Shown: positions 7,819 through 17,179, numbered from the stretch's first letter. The stretch is 64,000 nt of DNA from CAYMUL01 sp964393605 (GCA_964393605.1 CAYMUL010000013.1:28000-91999); one strand, 5' to 3'. Made by a program: numbers and translations. Notes: generated by a model from the sequence alone, not told the origin.

Positions 7819-9042
7819 ATGGAAAAATCAAACAGAAGATATGACCTCGATTGGTTGCGGGTAATCGCATTCTACATTTTAATTTTCTATCATGTTGGAA
7901 TGATTTTCGTACCGTGGGAGTTTCATATTAAAAATAACATAACCGCGGAATGGTTTGAAACATGGATGGCGTTTTTAAGTCAATGGCGATTGCCGTTGCT
8001 GTTTATGATTTCAGGCGCAGTAATCTATCATTCGCTCGGCAAGCGAAGCGGAAAAACTTTTTTGAAGGAAAGATTTATTCGTCTGTTCATTCCTCTTTTA
8101 TTTGGAATGTTGATTATCGTTCCTCCGCAGATTTATTTTGAACGAATATCAAACGGAGTGCAGTTCGATAATTATTTTCAATTTTGGGTTACTGTGTTCA
8201 ACTTTGTTCCGTATCCGCTCGGAGGAAGTGTAAGTTGGCATCACCTCTGGTACGTGCTTTATATTCTCATTTATTCAATAATAGCTCTGCCGCTATTTCT
8301 ATTTTTGAAAAGTGAACGCTCCGCCAATTTCAGAAAAAAAATTGAAGCCGTGATTAGTAGAAAATCAAATCTGATTTATTTGATCGCAATTCCGTTGCTG
8401 ATTTTCTATTACACACTTGCACCAATATTTCCAACAACACATGATTTGATAAACGATTGGTACAATCATTCAATCTCATTTTCATTTTTCATTCTCGGAT
8501 TCTTTATTTCATCGATCGAAAGTTTTTCTGAATTGCTTGCGGCAAAAAGAAAACTCTCGCTTGCAATAGCGGCAATACCCGCATCAATATTGATTCTTTT
8601 TGTGTGGGGACCAACATTTGAAATCTTCAACGAAGAAGCAGAATGGTTTTTTATTCTATATGGATTGCTGAAGTGGACATTTATTATTTCATTTCTCTTT
8701 GCAATCTTCGGTTATGCAAAAGCTTTGCTAAATAAATCAAGCCGTGTTCTCTCCTATGCGAATGAGTCTGTTTATCCACTTTACATTCTACATCAAACCG
8801 TTGAAATATTTTTTGGTTACTATATAATACAGCTTGAATTACCCTTGATGATAAAATTCTTTGCATTGGTTGTTCTTACTTTTGGTGTCAGTTTCCTACT
8901 GTACGAATTGATAATTAAACGTGTAAGCTTTTTGAGAATCTTCTTCGGGTTGAAAATGAAACGGAAATTTTTCCTATTAAAGGAACCATCTTTAAACACA
9001 AATACACTAATTATTAAAGGCACTGAATCATATGAAAACTAA
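7819..9042 (+). CDS. Acyltransferase-3 family membrane protein
   Basis: This 407-aa integral membrane protein has about ten hydrophobic segments. The N-terminal motif RYDLDWLRVIAFYILIFYHVG carries the conserved His of the acyltransferase_3 (PF01757) family, and the following QWRLPLLFMISGA is also typical. Members transfer acyl groups to glycans or glucans at the membrane; the acceptor here is unknown. Ribosome site AAAGGA precedes the ATG. The last 11 nt overlap the start of the next gene, which indicates translational coupling with 9032 and 9632. Confidence 0.88.
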   Translation: MEKSNRRYDLDWLRVIAFYILIFYHVGMIFVPWEFHIKNNITAEWFETWMAFLSQWRLPLLFMISGAVIYHSLGKRSGKTFLKERFIRLFIPLLFGMLIIVPPQIYFERISNGVQFDNYFQFWVTVFNFVPYPLGGSVSWHHLWYVLYILIYSIIALPLFLFLKSERSANFRKKIEAVISRKSNLIYLIAIPLLIFYYTLAPIFPTTHDLINDWYNHSISFSFFILGFFISSIESFSELLAAKRKLSLAIAAIPASILILFVWGPTFEIFNEEAEWFFILYGLLKWTFIISFLFAIFGYAKALLNKSSRVLSYANESVYPLYILHQTVEIFFGYYIIQLELPLMIKFFALVVLTFGVSFLLYELIIKRVSFLRIFFGLKMKRKFFLLKEPSLNTNTLIIKGTESYEN

Positions 9043-9631
9043 TCTGCTAATAACGGCAATACTAATAATATTGAAAGCAACATTTTGTTCTGCTCAACAA
9101 TCAGAAATACAAACAATATTTTCTGATCCACAAAAAATTATTCCTCAAACCAAACATGGAATTTATTTTGTTCCGACACAGAATCAAGTTTCGGGAATGC
9201 CCGGAATGGTTTATGGTGCGGTAATTGACGAATCACTTTTTCTCGGTGTCGGAGGTTTTGCAAATCTTACGCATACCCGCATCAATAGTGGTTTCGCAGT
9301 AGTTCAGATCGAATATCTTTTCTCAACGGAAAAGATGATTCACTTCGGTTACAATTTTTCGGCGGGAATCGGCATGGTGAAAGATTACGAACAAAAAAAT
9401 AACTTGTTCGATAACTTTCTAAATATATTTGGCACTCATTATTTCTTTGGACAGCCTGGCGTTGCAGTCGAAATGAATGTTACAAAATATTTACAACTCA
9501 ATTTTGTCGCCGGATATCGTTTCTCAACCGGATTAAACGAAGAAAGTAGGCACATCGAAAAATCTAATTTGAAAAACCGGGAGTTGAATGGTCTTTCGTT
9601 TTCATTATCCATTAAATTAATTGGTGATTAA
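9032..9631 (+). CDS. Exported protein, probably outer-membrane beta-barrel-like
   Basis: This 199-aa protein has a signal peptide ending near ATFCSA-QQ. The remainder is rich in Gly/aromatic alternating segments (MVYGAVIDESLFLGVGGFANL, LSFSLSIKLIGD at the C-terminus), as in small outer-membrane barrel proteins. I do not recognise a named family. It overlaps the acyltransferase gene by 11 nt and abuts the hydrolase gene directly, so the three form one transcription unit. Confidence 0.7.
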   Translation: MKTNLLITAILIILKATFCSAQQSEIQTIFSDPQKIIPQTKHGIYFVPTQNQVSGMPGMVYGAVIDESLFLGVGGFANLTHTRINSGFAVVQIEYLFSTEKMIHFGYNFSAGIGMVKDYEQKNNLFDNFLNIFGTHYFFGQPGVAVEMNVTKYLQLNFVAGYRFSTGLNEESRHIEKSNLKNRELNGLSFSLSIKLIGD

Positions 9632-10744
9632 ATGATCAAAGAATCAAAAAAAATTAAAATAAAAATATTTTTCTTCTCACCGTTAGTGATTATGATTTCG
9701 TCTCTCTTCTCTTCATGCACACTCTTATCGCTTTTGGAAGAAAGTGAGACGATAGATTTAAATAATTCAAAAACATTCTGGATTGATTCATCCGGTTTTA
9801 TGAATAGAAGAATTTCTATCGGCGGTACTGCTATTCATTATATTGATTATGGCGGTGAAGGAACTACTTTAATTTTTTTGGCAGGGCTCGGAAATTCTGC
9901 ACACATATTTGATGAGTTCGCGCCAAAATTCACAAATGATTTTCACGTTATCGCAATAACCCGGCGCGGTTTTGGCGAAAGCGGTAAATCGAAAGACGGT
10001 TACGAGACAGAAAGACTTGCCGCAGATATTAAAGATCTGATCGATTCTCTTCAACTCGATAAAATTGTATTGGTTGGACATTCAATTGCTGGAGACGAAA
10101 TTTCGGAGTTTGCAGCGCGTTTCCCCAACAGAGCAGAAGCAATTATTTATCTTGATGCCGCATATGATAGGTCCGGCTCTACTATGAGGTTGATGACACT
10201 TGCACTCTTGGGATACGCGCCACCAACGCCTCCGGCACCGGATGATGATGAAAAATTTTCACAGCAGAATTATCGAGAGTATCTCAAAAAAATCTACGGA
10301 GTCTATTGGCCCGTGAGCGAAGTAACTGCAATAAAAAAATTTGATTCAACCGGTTATTTTGAAAAGGATGTTGCACCCGCATCTGTGAATTTGAAAATTG
10401 TTCAAGGAGAAAACGAACCAATTTATAGTAAAATAAAAATTCCCGCCATTGCGTTCTATTCGACCGAGCGAAATCTTGAAACGGATTTTTCATGGACAGC
10501 AGATATGTTCATTGGAAGGGGTGCAATAGAAACAAAAGCGATGAGATATTTACATGCTCAGCAAAATTGGGAGAAGGAGCAACGAGAAAAACTTAAAGAG
10601 GAACTCAAAGGTGTCAAGATTATCGAAGTCAGAGGTGCCTCACATTATGTTTTTATTTCGCACCCAAATCTTATTGAACAGGAAATAAGAATTTTTTTAA
10701 CAAAAAATATTTCGGGGAATAATCTGTATCATAAAAACAATTAG
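9632..10744 (+). CDS. Alpha/beta-hydrolase lipoprotein
   Basis: This 370-aa protein has an N-terminal hydrophobic segment ending in a lipobox (SLFSSC, Cys29), which suggests lipid anchoring. The hydrolase core begins at GTAIHYIDYGGEG. The oxyanion region is FLAGLGNSAHIFDEF, the strand RRGFGESGK follows, the nucleophile is Ser151 in VGHSIAGDE, and the probable catalytic His is in GASHYVF near the C-terminus. Because the residue two after Ser is Ala rather than Gly, the elbow is GHSIAG rather than strict GxSxG. The substrate is unknown. It starts one base after the stop of the preceding gene. Confidence 0.82.
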   Translation: MIKESKKIKIKIFFFSPLVIMISSLFSSCTLLSLLEESETIDLNNSKTFWIDSSGFMNRRISIGGTAIHYIDYGGEGTTLIFLAGLGNSAHIFDEFAPKFTNDFHVIAITRRGFGESGKSKDGYETERLAADIKDLIDSLQLDKIVLVGHSIAGDEISEFAARFPNRAEAIIYLDAAYDRSGSTMRLMTLALLGYAPPTPPAPDDDEKFSQQNYREYLKKIYGVYWPVSEVTAIKKFDSTGYFEKDVAPASVNLKIVQGENEPIYSKIKIPAIAFYSTERNLETDFSWTADMFIGRGAIETKAMRYLHAQQNWEKEQREKLKEELKGVKIIEVRGASHYVFISHPNLIEQEIRIFLTKNISGNNLYHKNN

Positions 10745-10969
10745 AAGGAATAGATATAAACGAAAATCAAAATCATTTTAGCGAAATTAAGATTGGTGTT
10801 TAACAAGAAGAAAGATCTACTCGTTTCACTTTAAACATAGAATTGTTCTTTATTAAAAGAGATGATAATCGAAACTGCGATAAAATAAATTTAGTTCTTT
10901 TCTTAACAAGTATTTATTTGAAAAATTATTAATCTTTGAGATAAGATTTTATAATTTATTTAATTTGTT

Positions 10970-11815
10970 TTGATTCTCCATCGCCAAGAAATTATTCCGA
11001 CCGAAGCACAGAAACCACTTCTAATTAGCGGGTGGGGAAAAGTTGTCGTAGAGAATTCCGTTGTAGAAAAAATTATCTATCAATCGGATGAATACAAAGT
11101 TGCCGGCTACATCGCTTATCCGTTACAGCAAACAGAGGAAAAATATCCGTGCATAATTTGGAATAGAGGCGGCGCGAAAGATAGAGGACACATCGATGAA
11201 TTTACCGCGAAAGGTTTGTACGGGAAATTAGCAAGTTGGGGCTATGTTGTTTTCGCTTCGATGTATCGCGGAAGTATTAAAGGAGAAGGCGTAGAAGAGT
11301 TCGGCGGAAAAGATGTAAATGACATTTTAAATTTAATTCCACTCGCCGATGAATTACCTTTTGCCGATACAAACATTTGGGGCATCGAAGGGTGGAGCCG
11401 CGGTGGTATGATGACATATTTAACTTTAAGAAAAGATAATCGCTTCCGTTGTGCAATACTAACGGGAGCGATAAGCGATTTGACCGGCGTCAGTGGCGGG
11501 TTAAATCAGTCTCAAGAATTATTTGAAAAAATTATTCCCGCCGAAGATTTGCACGCAGAACTTCGCAAGCGATCGGCAATTCACTTTGTAGATGAACTGC
11601 CGCGCAACACAAAGTATTTAATCATTCACGGCGGAGATGATAAAGTTGTTTCGCCGATTCAATCAATAAAGATGGCAGAATCAATGCGGCAGAAAAATTT
11701 TGATGTCGATTTTCATTTGCTTGAAGGGGACGATCATTTTGTCCGCAAGAATAGAAAACCGGTTGAACAAATGCGAAAAAATTTCTTCGATCTCCACCTA
11801 AAAAATAAAAAATAG
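10970..11815 (+). CDS. Prolyl-oligopeptidase-like alpha/beta hydrolase
   Basis: The frame opens after a TAA at 10961; the earliest usable start is TTG at 10970, and no ATG lies near, so the exact N-terminus is uncertain. About 281 aa. Catalytic triad: Ser143 in GIEGWSRGGMM, Asp in IIHGGDDKVVSP, His in EGDDHFVRK, as in S9/dienelactone-hydrolase-like enzymes. The cap domain usual in full prolyl oligopeptidases is absent. There is no signal peptide in the readable frame. The upstream 225-bp gap holds nothing else recognisable. Confidence 0.82.
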   Translation: MILHRQEIIPTEAQKPLLISGWGKVVVENSVVEKIIYQSDEYKVAGYIAYPLQQTEEKYPCIIWNRGGAKDRGHIDEFTAKGLYGKLASWGYVVFASMYRGSIKGEGVEEFGGKDVNDILNLIPLADELPFADTNIWGIEGWSRGGMMTYLTLRKDNRFRCAILTGAISDLTGVSGGLNQSQELFEKIIPAEDLHAELRKRSAIHFVDELPRNTKYLIIHGGDDKVVSPIQSIKMAESMRQKNFDVDFHLLEGDDHFVRKNRKPVEQMRKNFFDLHLKNKK

Positions 11816-11872
11816 TCTGTGGCGCGCCGATGGATTGCGGACACGCCAATGACTACTAATTATGCAGAAATT

Positions 11873-12700
11873 TTACTTTCTTTCATCAAGAAGTTTTTTG
11901 TACTTCTCTTTTAGATTTTCAGGAACAGGTTTATCATTAATCAAAATTTCATCATCCTCAATTTCAATTTTGATTTCATCCTCTCCTTCTTTTATCAATC
12001 CATCTTTCAGCAATTCTTCTTTTAGCTCATCGAGATTTTTGCTCGAGAATTCTATTTCTTTTTCAATTTTTTCAAGTTCATCTTTCTCATTCTTCAAGTT
12101 GATCTCAATTTTATATTTACCGTTCGGAGGCGCGAAATAAAATTTCTTAAACTTACGAAAAGGTTTAATCATCTTTTTATCGTGCATCGCTTCAAAGTCA
12201 TCATTGATAACGATGGAGAATTTCTTCAACTTTTTGTCGAGTGAATCCATTTCAATTGATAGCAGAGAATCGTTCATGAGAATATTTTTTTGAATCATCG
12301 ATAGCTCTTGCTTCATTTTATCGAGATCGACATCGATATTGATATCCAACTCTTCGGGGCTAACCCACGTGAACTCCGCATGATGCTTCTGATTCTTGCT
12401 ATTGAGTTTGTTCAATTTCTTCAAAAATATTTTTTTCTCTTTTTTGAAATCTTCATCGCTCACCTTTGCACCGTTTTTGTAAAGTGTTTTTAATTTACCT
12501 TCAGTGAACTCTCCTTTATATTTCACATCCTTGCCGTCGATTGTTGTTTCGATTGAAACAATCTCCGTTTTTAGTGAATCTTTTTTTGACTTCTCATCGC
12601 CTGAATTTTCGCGGGTCGCATCAAAGCCGAATGCAAACGCCGCAACAAGAATTAGCAACGTCGGAATTGCTAAAGATTTTTTTTGTAAAAAGTTTTTCAT
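11873..12700 (-). CDS. Exported, highly charged protein of unknown function
   Basis: This 275-aa protein has an N-terminal membrane or signal segment (LAIPTLLILVAAFAFGF). The rest is very rich in Lys, Glu and Asp with heptad-like helices (residues ~95-130 and 205-275). Its middle has a FKGEFTEGK-like segment reminiscent of YD/MORN-type strands (KYKGEFTEGKLKTLYKNG). I do not recognise a family. An AAAGGA site precedes the ATG. It ends 57 nt from the convergent hydrolase gene. Confidence 0.65.
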   Translation of the reverse strand: MKNFLQKKSLAIPTLLILVAAFAFGFDATRENSGDEKSKKDSLKTEIVSIETTIDGKDVKYKGEFTEGKLKTLYKNGAKVSDEDFKKEKKIFLKKLNKLNSKNQKHHAEFTWVSPEELDINIDVDLDKMKQELSMIQKNILMNDSLLSIEMDSLDKKLKKFSIVINDDFEAMHDKKMIKPFRKFKKFYFAPPNGKYKIEINLKNEKDELEKIEKEIEFSSKNLDELKEELLKDGLIKEGEDEIKIEIEDDEILINDKPVPENLKEKYKKLLDERK

Positions 12701-12850
12701 GTAATAATCCTTTCATTTTAATGTGCAAATTATGACGTAGGATTATCTCAATCGTTGCCGATTTTGTTCAGGGAAGTGATGAGCGAAAAGATAGTTTGAT
12801 GAGCGGAGAGATTGTGAATTTGAAGATTGAACGGTGGAGCGTAAGTGCTT

Positions 12851-12903
12851 AACAGACTAAAGTCTGTTCTACAAAATAAAAAAGGTCGAGCATTCGCCCG
12901 ACC
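12851..12903. repeat. Palindrome plus terminator-like hairpin (repeat family, copy 1)
   Basis: AACAGACTAAAGTCTGTT (12851-12868) is followed by A-rich sequence and the hairpin GGTCGAGC-ATTC-GCCCGACC (12884-12903). Read on the minus strand, this is a stem followed by T-rich sequence, that is, a terminator. The same two-part unit occurs at 43957-44021 and 49380-49444. Here it lies 7 bp from the left end of the IS element. Confidence 0.8.
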
Positions 12904-12950
12904 GAATTGGGAGCGTAAAATCTTTTGTGTAAATGGTTATAATTAACATC

Positions 12951-12988
12951 AACTAAGTGCTGTTGAGCGTAGCGAAACAGCACTTAGT
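12951..12988. repeat. Hairpin at the IS deletion junction
   Basis: The arms AACTAAGTGCTGTT and AACAGCACTTAGTT are perfect reverse complements separated by GAGCGTAGCG and an A. The transposase frame is closed by a TAG within the right arm (12985-12987). The palindrome therefore marks where the N-terminal half of the transposase is missing. Confidence 0.85.
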
Positions 12989-13731
12989 TGAAAAAATATT
13001 CGATAGTTTTTTTCGACGCAATTCATTACAAACTACGCGATGAATCAACAAAGAAAGTGGTTTCAAGAGCAGCTTATTCAGTTTTATCAATCGATTTAGA
13101 AGGACACAAGGATTTACTTGGCATATGGATTGGCCAAGCCGAAGGAGCAAACTATTGGCTTAATGTCTTAACCGAACTGAGAAATAGAGGGGTTCAAGAT
13201 ATTTTGATCGCTTGCGTTCATGGACTGAGGGGGTTTCCCGAAGCCATTAATGCGGTATTTCCAAAAACAGAAATTCAGCTTTGTGTTATTCACCAAATAA
13301 GAAACACCCTGAAGTATGTCGCCTCTAAAGATCAGAAACAGTTTATGCAAGAACTACGAGAAGTCTACAAGGCACCTACCGAAGAGGCGGCATTATGCAA
13401 CCTCGAAACACTTGATGAAAATTGGGGAAAGAAATATTCTTTAGCTATAAAGTCTTGGAAAAGTAACTGGCCGAACCTCTCAACATTTTTCAAATACCCG
13501 GAAGAAGTCAGAACTGTCATCTATACAACCAATGCGGTTGAGGCTCTGCACAGACAATTTAGAAAAGTTACGAAGTCAAAAACACCGTTCCCAAATGATC
13601 ATGCATTAAAGAAAATGTTATTCCTAGCCTATCGGGATTTATCAAAAAAGTGGACGATGTCGATTCGAAATTGGGCTGTTGTAATATCTCTTTTTTCCAT
13701 TTATTTTAGCGACCGAATAAATGATTTTTAA
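12988..13731 (+). pseudogene. Truncated IS256-family transposase, catalytic Asp lost
   Basis: The frame gives about 247 aa against about 400 for a full IS256-type transposase. It starts near the first catalytic Asp (IVFFDAIHYKLRDE). The second catalytic Asp of the DDE triad normally stands in the motif D-G-L-x-G-F-x-EAI; here it is CVHGLRGFPEAI, a GAT to CAT type change. The third residue, Glu in YTTNAVEALHRQFRK, is present. Truncation plus loss of the second metal ligand means the protein cannot be an active transposase. Confidence 0.88.
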
Positions 13732-13772
13732 AATTCATTTTTTCCATTTACACAAATTTTTTTACACTCTCT

Positions 13773-13865
13773 TTATAAACGGAATTCCTTTAAGTTAGGC
13801 AGACTATTAGCATATCCTTTTTCAACCACTATTCCGGTGCCGCAATCATCGCAATAGAATTTTAT
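13773..13865 (-). pseudogene. Possible zinc-ribbon gene fragment beside the IS
   Basis: A minus-strand frame between two stops reads IKFYCDDCGTGIVVEKGYAN and ends 3 bp outside the IS right end. The CxxC pair after an aromatic strand looks like the start of a zinc ribbon, but only about 28 residues are present and there is no ATG. It may be a remnant of a gene whose downstream terminator is the hairpin at 12884-12903. Confidence 0.25.
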
Positions 13866-13918
13866 TTATTTTTTTCTTTAGCTCATATTCCTTTGTCAAA
13901 AAAATTGTTTTAATAAAT

Positions 13919-14995
13919 TTAATTAATTGAGTAATACATCGCTCCTCTAGAAGAGGACTTATAATTTTTGCTTGTTCCATAGGTTAATAATAAAATATGT
14001 TTGAAATATATAATATCTGGGATGAAATCATAAAAACCTTGGAATGATTGAAGTCCATCGTTTAATTTAACCCAACCTAAACTTTTCACCCATTTTAGAA
14101 CACCAATGTAATTTGCTGCGACATAAATTTCTTTCATTACTTCATCATAAGCCATAGAAGTTGCAATAGTATGAACACCGTCGGGAGTCTTAGGAAGCGT
14201 ATCAGCATAAACTTTCCATTCATTTTGATCCAAATATTTAATGCTTGAATATCCTGCAGCAAAAAGCGTATCATTAATAAAAATTATATCTTGACAACCG
14301 AGCAATTTATCATAAAAGCTGAGCCCACCTGTTTCAATACAATTTATCGATTTATTAAAGAAAGCTGTAACAAAGTGATTGCTATAATAATTACCCAATA
14401 GAATATTATCTGAATTTTCATTTAGTAAAAATTTAGTTATGCCAATTTCTACAATTGCCGATTGTTTAAAACATCCGTACTCAGATGGTGGGACAAATAA
14501 GGAATCATAAACTTTGAATTCACTACCAGAATTAAAATAAGTGCAGTAATAATTTCCAATGGTACCTATAAGGATATTGTTTTCTCTATCAACAATCATT
14601 TCACGAACATCATTTAAAATAGGTTCTGTTAATGGTGTTACGCATTCAGTTGTTACTAAGTAAACTGGTTTGCCTGTAAAGGCTGCAATTAAATTTCCAT
14701 TATAAAAATCTATTGCTCCAACGCCGCGATCAAGTGAGTCGCCAACAGATGTATTAACAGCTTGCCAATTAATAGCATCAGAAGATTTATAAATAACGCC
14801 CCTGTTATTAATATCGCGGCCGGCAATAAAAATTTCATCATTATAAATCTTTACATCCCAAATATCCAAACCATCCAATGCAGATATTTTTTCCCATCGT
14901 TTTATTTTTCCTTCATCGTCTGGCGGTTCAGAAGTATAGCAGCTCAAAAGTCCACACAAAAAAACATTAAATGCCATAGTTAAAATTCTTTTCAT
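13919..14995 (-). CDS. Predicted beta-propeller lipoprotein
   Basis: This 358-aa protein has a lipoprotein signal (MKRILTMAFNVFLCGLLSC, Cys19) and repeated units ending in I.VA...GV, such as IWDVKIYNDEIFIAGRD, DLIAAFTGKPVYLVT, NIIFINDTLFAAGYSSI and EIYVAANYIGVLKWV. These suggest a seven-bladed propeller related to the surface lipoproteins of Ignavibacteria. No catalytic residues can be named. It begins 6 nt after the end of the broken lipoprotein gene at 15002-15238. Confidence 0.7.
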   Translation of the reverse strand: MKRILTMAFNVFLCGLLSCYTSEPPDDEGKIKRWEKISALDGLDIWDVKIYNDEIFIAGRDINNRGVIYKSSDAINWQAVNTSVGDSLDRGVGAIDFYNGNLIAAFTGKPVYLVTTECVTPLTEPILNDVREMIVDRENNILIGTIGNYYCTYFNSGSEFKVYDSLFVPPSEYGCFKQSAIVEIGITKFLLNENSDNILLGNYYSNHFVTAFFNKSINCIETGGLSFYDKLLGCQDIIFINDTLFAAGYSSIKYLDQNEWKVYADTLPKTPDGVHTIATSMAYDEVMKEIYVAANYIGVLKWVKSLGWVKLNDGLQSFQGFYDFIPDIIYFKHILLLTYGTSKNYKSSSRGAMYYSIN

Positions 14996-15001
14996 TAAAA
15001 C

Positions 15002-15238
15002 TTACACTTTTAATTCAAATTCTTCTACTAATAAATATATTTTTAAAGAGTAGGTTGTTTGGGCTACTCCCTCTAAAAAACAAGTTTTCCTATCCACCGT
15101 CCAAGTATAATCTCTTCTTCCAGGTTTTATTTCATCGTGGTTTGTTGGATTATCGTTACAGGAGAGACTTGCAAAGAGTAAAGGACATATAAAAAATAAG
15201 GCTACTCTATAAAGAAGTTCAAAATAATTTTTATTCAT
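15002..15238 (-). pseudogene. Truncated propeller-lipoprotein gene (5' part only)
   Basis: Only 78 codons. The N-terminus is a lipoprotein signal (PLLFASLSC) followed by NDNPTN and the segment EIKPGRRDYTWTVD. From knowledge of the family, this segment opens the mature region of much longer (400-500 aa) propeller lipoproteins. After TWTVD the sequence (RKTCFLEGVAQ...) no longer fits and soon stops, which suggests a frameshift or deletion. It could still be expressed as a short lipoprotein. Confidence 0.55.
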
Positions 15239-15680
15239 TTCTTTCCTACCACAAAGGAATTAAGTTAAAAATTAAATTTAATTGGTTTGCTAGAAGTAAA
15301 TCTTGCGCATGGGGGGAGGTAGATGTCAATTATGCGTGCCATGTTGTTCTCATTATTTATTAAAAAAATGTGCGTTCATTAGTTAGTTAATAATTACGAA
15401 TTACTTGGTTTTAGTCTAAGCAAAGAAGGAATTAAAGTCAAGAATAATTTTTGTAAAAATTCTTCATCCATAAATGAAGATTAGTTTCCGCGAATGAAAA
15501 TTGAAACAAGAATTAGAGCTAAAAATATTTATTGCTTTCATTTTCTTCAGCCTCGATTAACATAATTCAAGAGTGTAATTAGCGTTATTAAAACGACGCT
15601 ACAGCTATTCAGCAAAAATCAATCGCATTAGTGTGCAACTAAATTCTTTCGGTGAAAATCGGTCTTGCTTGCAATTTTAA
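15239..15680. other. Gene-free spacer with a decayed repeat
   Basis: No credible gene. Around 15575-15650 phrases such as AGCGTTATTAAAACG, GCAAAAATCAATCGCATTAG and TGTGC recall the interior of the 168-bp TIR element, but no termini are present. It is at best a decayed copy. Confidence 0.4.
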
Positions 15681-16763
15681 CTAATTGAAATCCACTTCAT
15701 AACCGAGGCTAAAAACTACTCTCGTAGTAATTCCGAAAAGAAATTTTCCGTCACGTCCGATTATTGTCCACAAACCCGGCGAAACATCTTTGAATTTAAT
15801 TATACCGGGATAAACATCGATCATGCAGAAGTATTCTTTCACGCCGCTCATGACAAACGAAGCGAGTAGTGAATTATTGCGATCGTAAAAAACGCCCGCA
15901 TGCCATGAAGTTTCGATAGTTCGTTCGCGAAAGTTTGTTCTGATATCGACGAGATGTTTCGATTTAAATCCAACACCGAAAGAGAAGTTATCCGATTCAT
16001 CAATTTTTTTTGAAACGCCGAATAGCGCACCCATTCCATATCTGTAAAAGAGAGAATATTTTTCAGAGAAAGGAAATTTCCATTTGATTGAAAAATATTG
16101 TCCTGCATTGATTCTTCCATTTGGAAGCGTGATAGTTGATTGCAGCGACCAGTCGGATAAGTTCAACTCTTCGCTGAAAAATTCATTCACATTATCGAAA
16201 CTGAAAAGAATGATGCCGCCTAAATCAAAAATATAAATATCGGAAATTTCATCGACGCTGTAGGTTTCGCTCGCACCGGTTTCAATCACTTCGTTGAACA
16301 GATGTTGTGCCATTACAGTTATCGAAGAGAGAAGCCACGGCGCAGGATAGTTATGAACTTCATACCATTCTTTCATCGCAGTGTACAACATTCCGCCGCC
16401 GATCAGATGCTGCTGATAATTTGGAATCCACTGCATAGAATTTTTTGTAAAACTTAAAGGGAGAAATTCAGTTCGTAAAAATTTTGACCATCCGTACTTT
16501 GAAATACTTGTGAAGGGATCGCCCAAATTTCTGAATACTGTTCGCGACATCTTTGCGTATGGATGCCCCACAACTGTATTCTCAACTAACTGAAGCTGGC
16601 AGACATCATAACCGCCATTTATAAAGAGTGAAATCGGGTTGAATAGTGATTCGCTGCCGTACGGTTTGTTTATGTAAAAATATTTTTTCTGTGCAAAGAT
16701 ATTTTGAGTCGAAAGTAAAACTAATGTAATACACAAAAAAAATCTTATGACTACTAAACTCAT
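15681..16763 (-). CDS. Exported protein of unknown function, probably outer membrane
   Basis: The ATG at 16763 is chosen because it starts a signal peptide (MSLVVIRFFLCITLVLLSTQ-NIFAQ); the longer frame to 16910 would run into the cupin gene. The mature protein (~335 aa) has an early helical part with VVGHPYAKMSRTVFRN and an HLFNEVIETGASE segment, then alternating aromatic strands (QYFSIKWKFPFSEKYSLFY, FSFGVGFKSKHLVDI). The layout resembles DUF3943-like outer-membrane proteins, but I could not confirm this. It is the last gene of the minus-strand run that starts with the restriction-modification pair. Confidence 0.65.
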   Translation of the reverse strand: MSLVVIRFFLCITLVLLSTQNIFAQKKYFYINKPYGSESLFNPISLFINGGYDVCQLQLVENTVVGHPYAKMSRTVFRNLGDPFTSISKYGWSKFLRTEFLPLSFTKNSMQWIPNYQQHLIGGGMLYTAMKEWYEVHNYPAPWLLSSITVMAQHLFNEVIETGASETYSVDEISDIYIFDLGGIILFSFDNVNEFFSEELNLSDWSLQSTITLPNGRINAGQYFSIKWKFPFSEKYSLFYRYGMGALFGVSKKIDESDNFSFGVGFKSKHLVDIRTNFRERTIETSWHAGVFYDRNNSLLASFVMSGVKEYFCMIDVYPGIIKFKDVSPGLWTIIGRDGKFLFGITTRVVFSLGYEVDFN

Positions 16764-16813
16764 TCGCTGTTTTTGTAAAGATTTTTCGATAGTATGAATT
16801 GTTTCAGAAATTG

Positions 16814-17176
16814 TTATTCTTCGCGATGAACTATTGAAGGAGAAAATGCGGGAAGGCAAACGGCTATATATTCCGCGCCTTCGGGGAAAGGTGAACTGTA
16901 ACGAACCCATTCTCCCGCATGTGTAACAATTGCCGAACCGGCTTCAACTTCGATTGTTTCCGATTTTGTTTCAACGACAAGCTTTCCTTTTAACACAACC
17001 GTGAATTCATCGAACTCCGGAGTTTGTGCGGGTTCAATCCAACCGCCGGGCGAAATCATTTTTGCAATGCTGACGTTTTCCGTTTTTGAATTTACTCGTC
17101 CGAAATATTCTTCGATGATTTTGGGTTTGTTGCCGGCGGCGGCAATAATTGTCGGTTTGGAAATTAGTCTTGCCAT
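16814..17176 (-). CDS. Small cupin-domain protein
   Basis: This 120-aa single-domain cupin shows the beta-barrel signature in MISPGGWIEPAQTPEFDEFTVV followed by LKGKLVVET and the second motif AGSAIVTHAGEWVRYSSP. The classical metal-binding His of cupin motif 1 is replaced (GW-EPAQTPEFDE), so metal binding is uncertain. Related short cupins are annotated as EutQ-like or sugar-binding, but no substrate can be assigned. It starts 3 nt after the end of the DinB-like gene, in the same operon. Confidence 0.78.
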   Translation of the reverse strand: MARLISKPTIIAAAGNKPKIIEEYFGRVNSKTENVSIAKMISPGGWIEPAQTPEFDEFTVVLKGKLVVETKSETIEVEAGSAIVTHAGEWVRYSSPFPEGAEYIAVCLPAFSPSIVHREE

Positions 17177-17179
17177 TTA

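Larger units (their letters stand above)
12911..13769 (+). mobile_element. Internally deleted IS256/Mutator-type insertion sequence
   Basis: Terminal inverted repeats of 26 bp are visible. The left end begins GAGCGTAAAATC and continues TTTTGTGTAAATGG (12911-12936); the right end is its reverse complement with four mismatches (13744-13769). Between them lies only the C-terminal part of an IS256-family transposase, so about 860 bp remain of an element that is usually 1.2-1.5 kb. A 38-bp hairpin sits at the deletion junction. No convincing 8-9-bp target duplication flanks it. Confidence 0.8.

Noticed and set aside
11816..11872. Shared terminator between convergent genes at 11815 and 11873
   Set aside because: TGGCG ... 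CGCCA can pair, but the loop is long and no T-run follows on either strand.
13773..13919. Intact small zinc-ribbon gene
   Set aside because: In-frame stops bound it to about 30 codons and there is no ATG, so only a fragment is supported.
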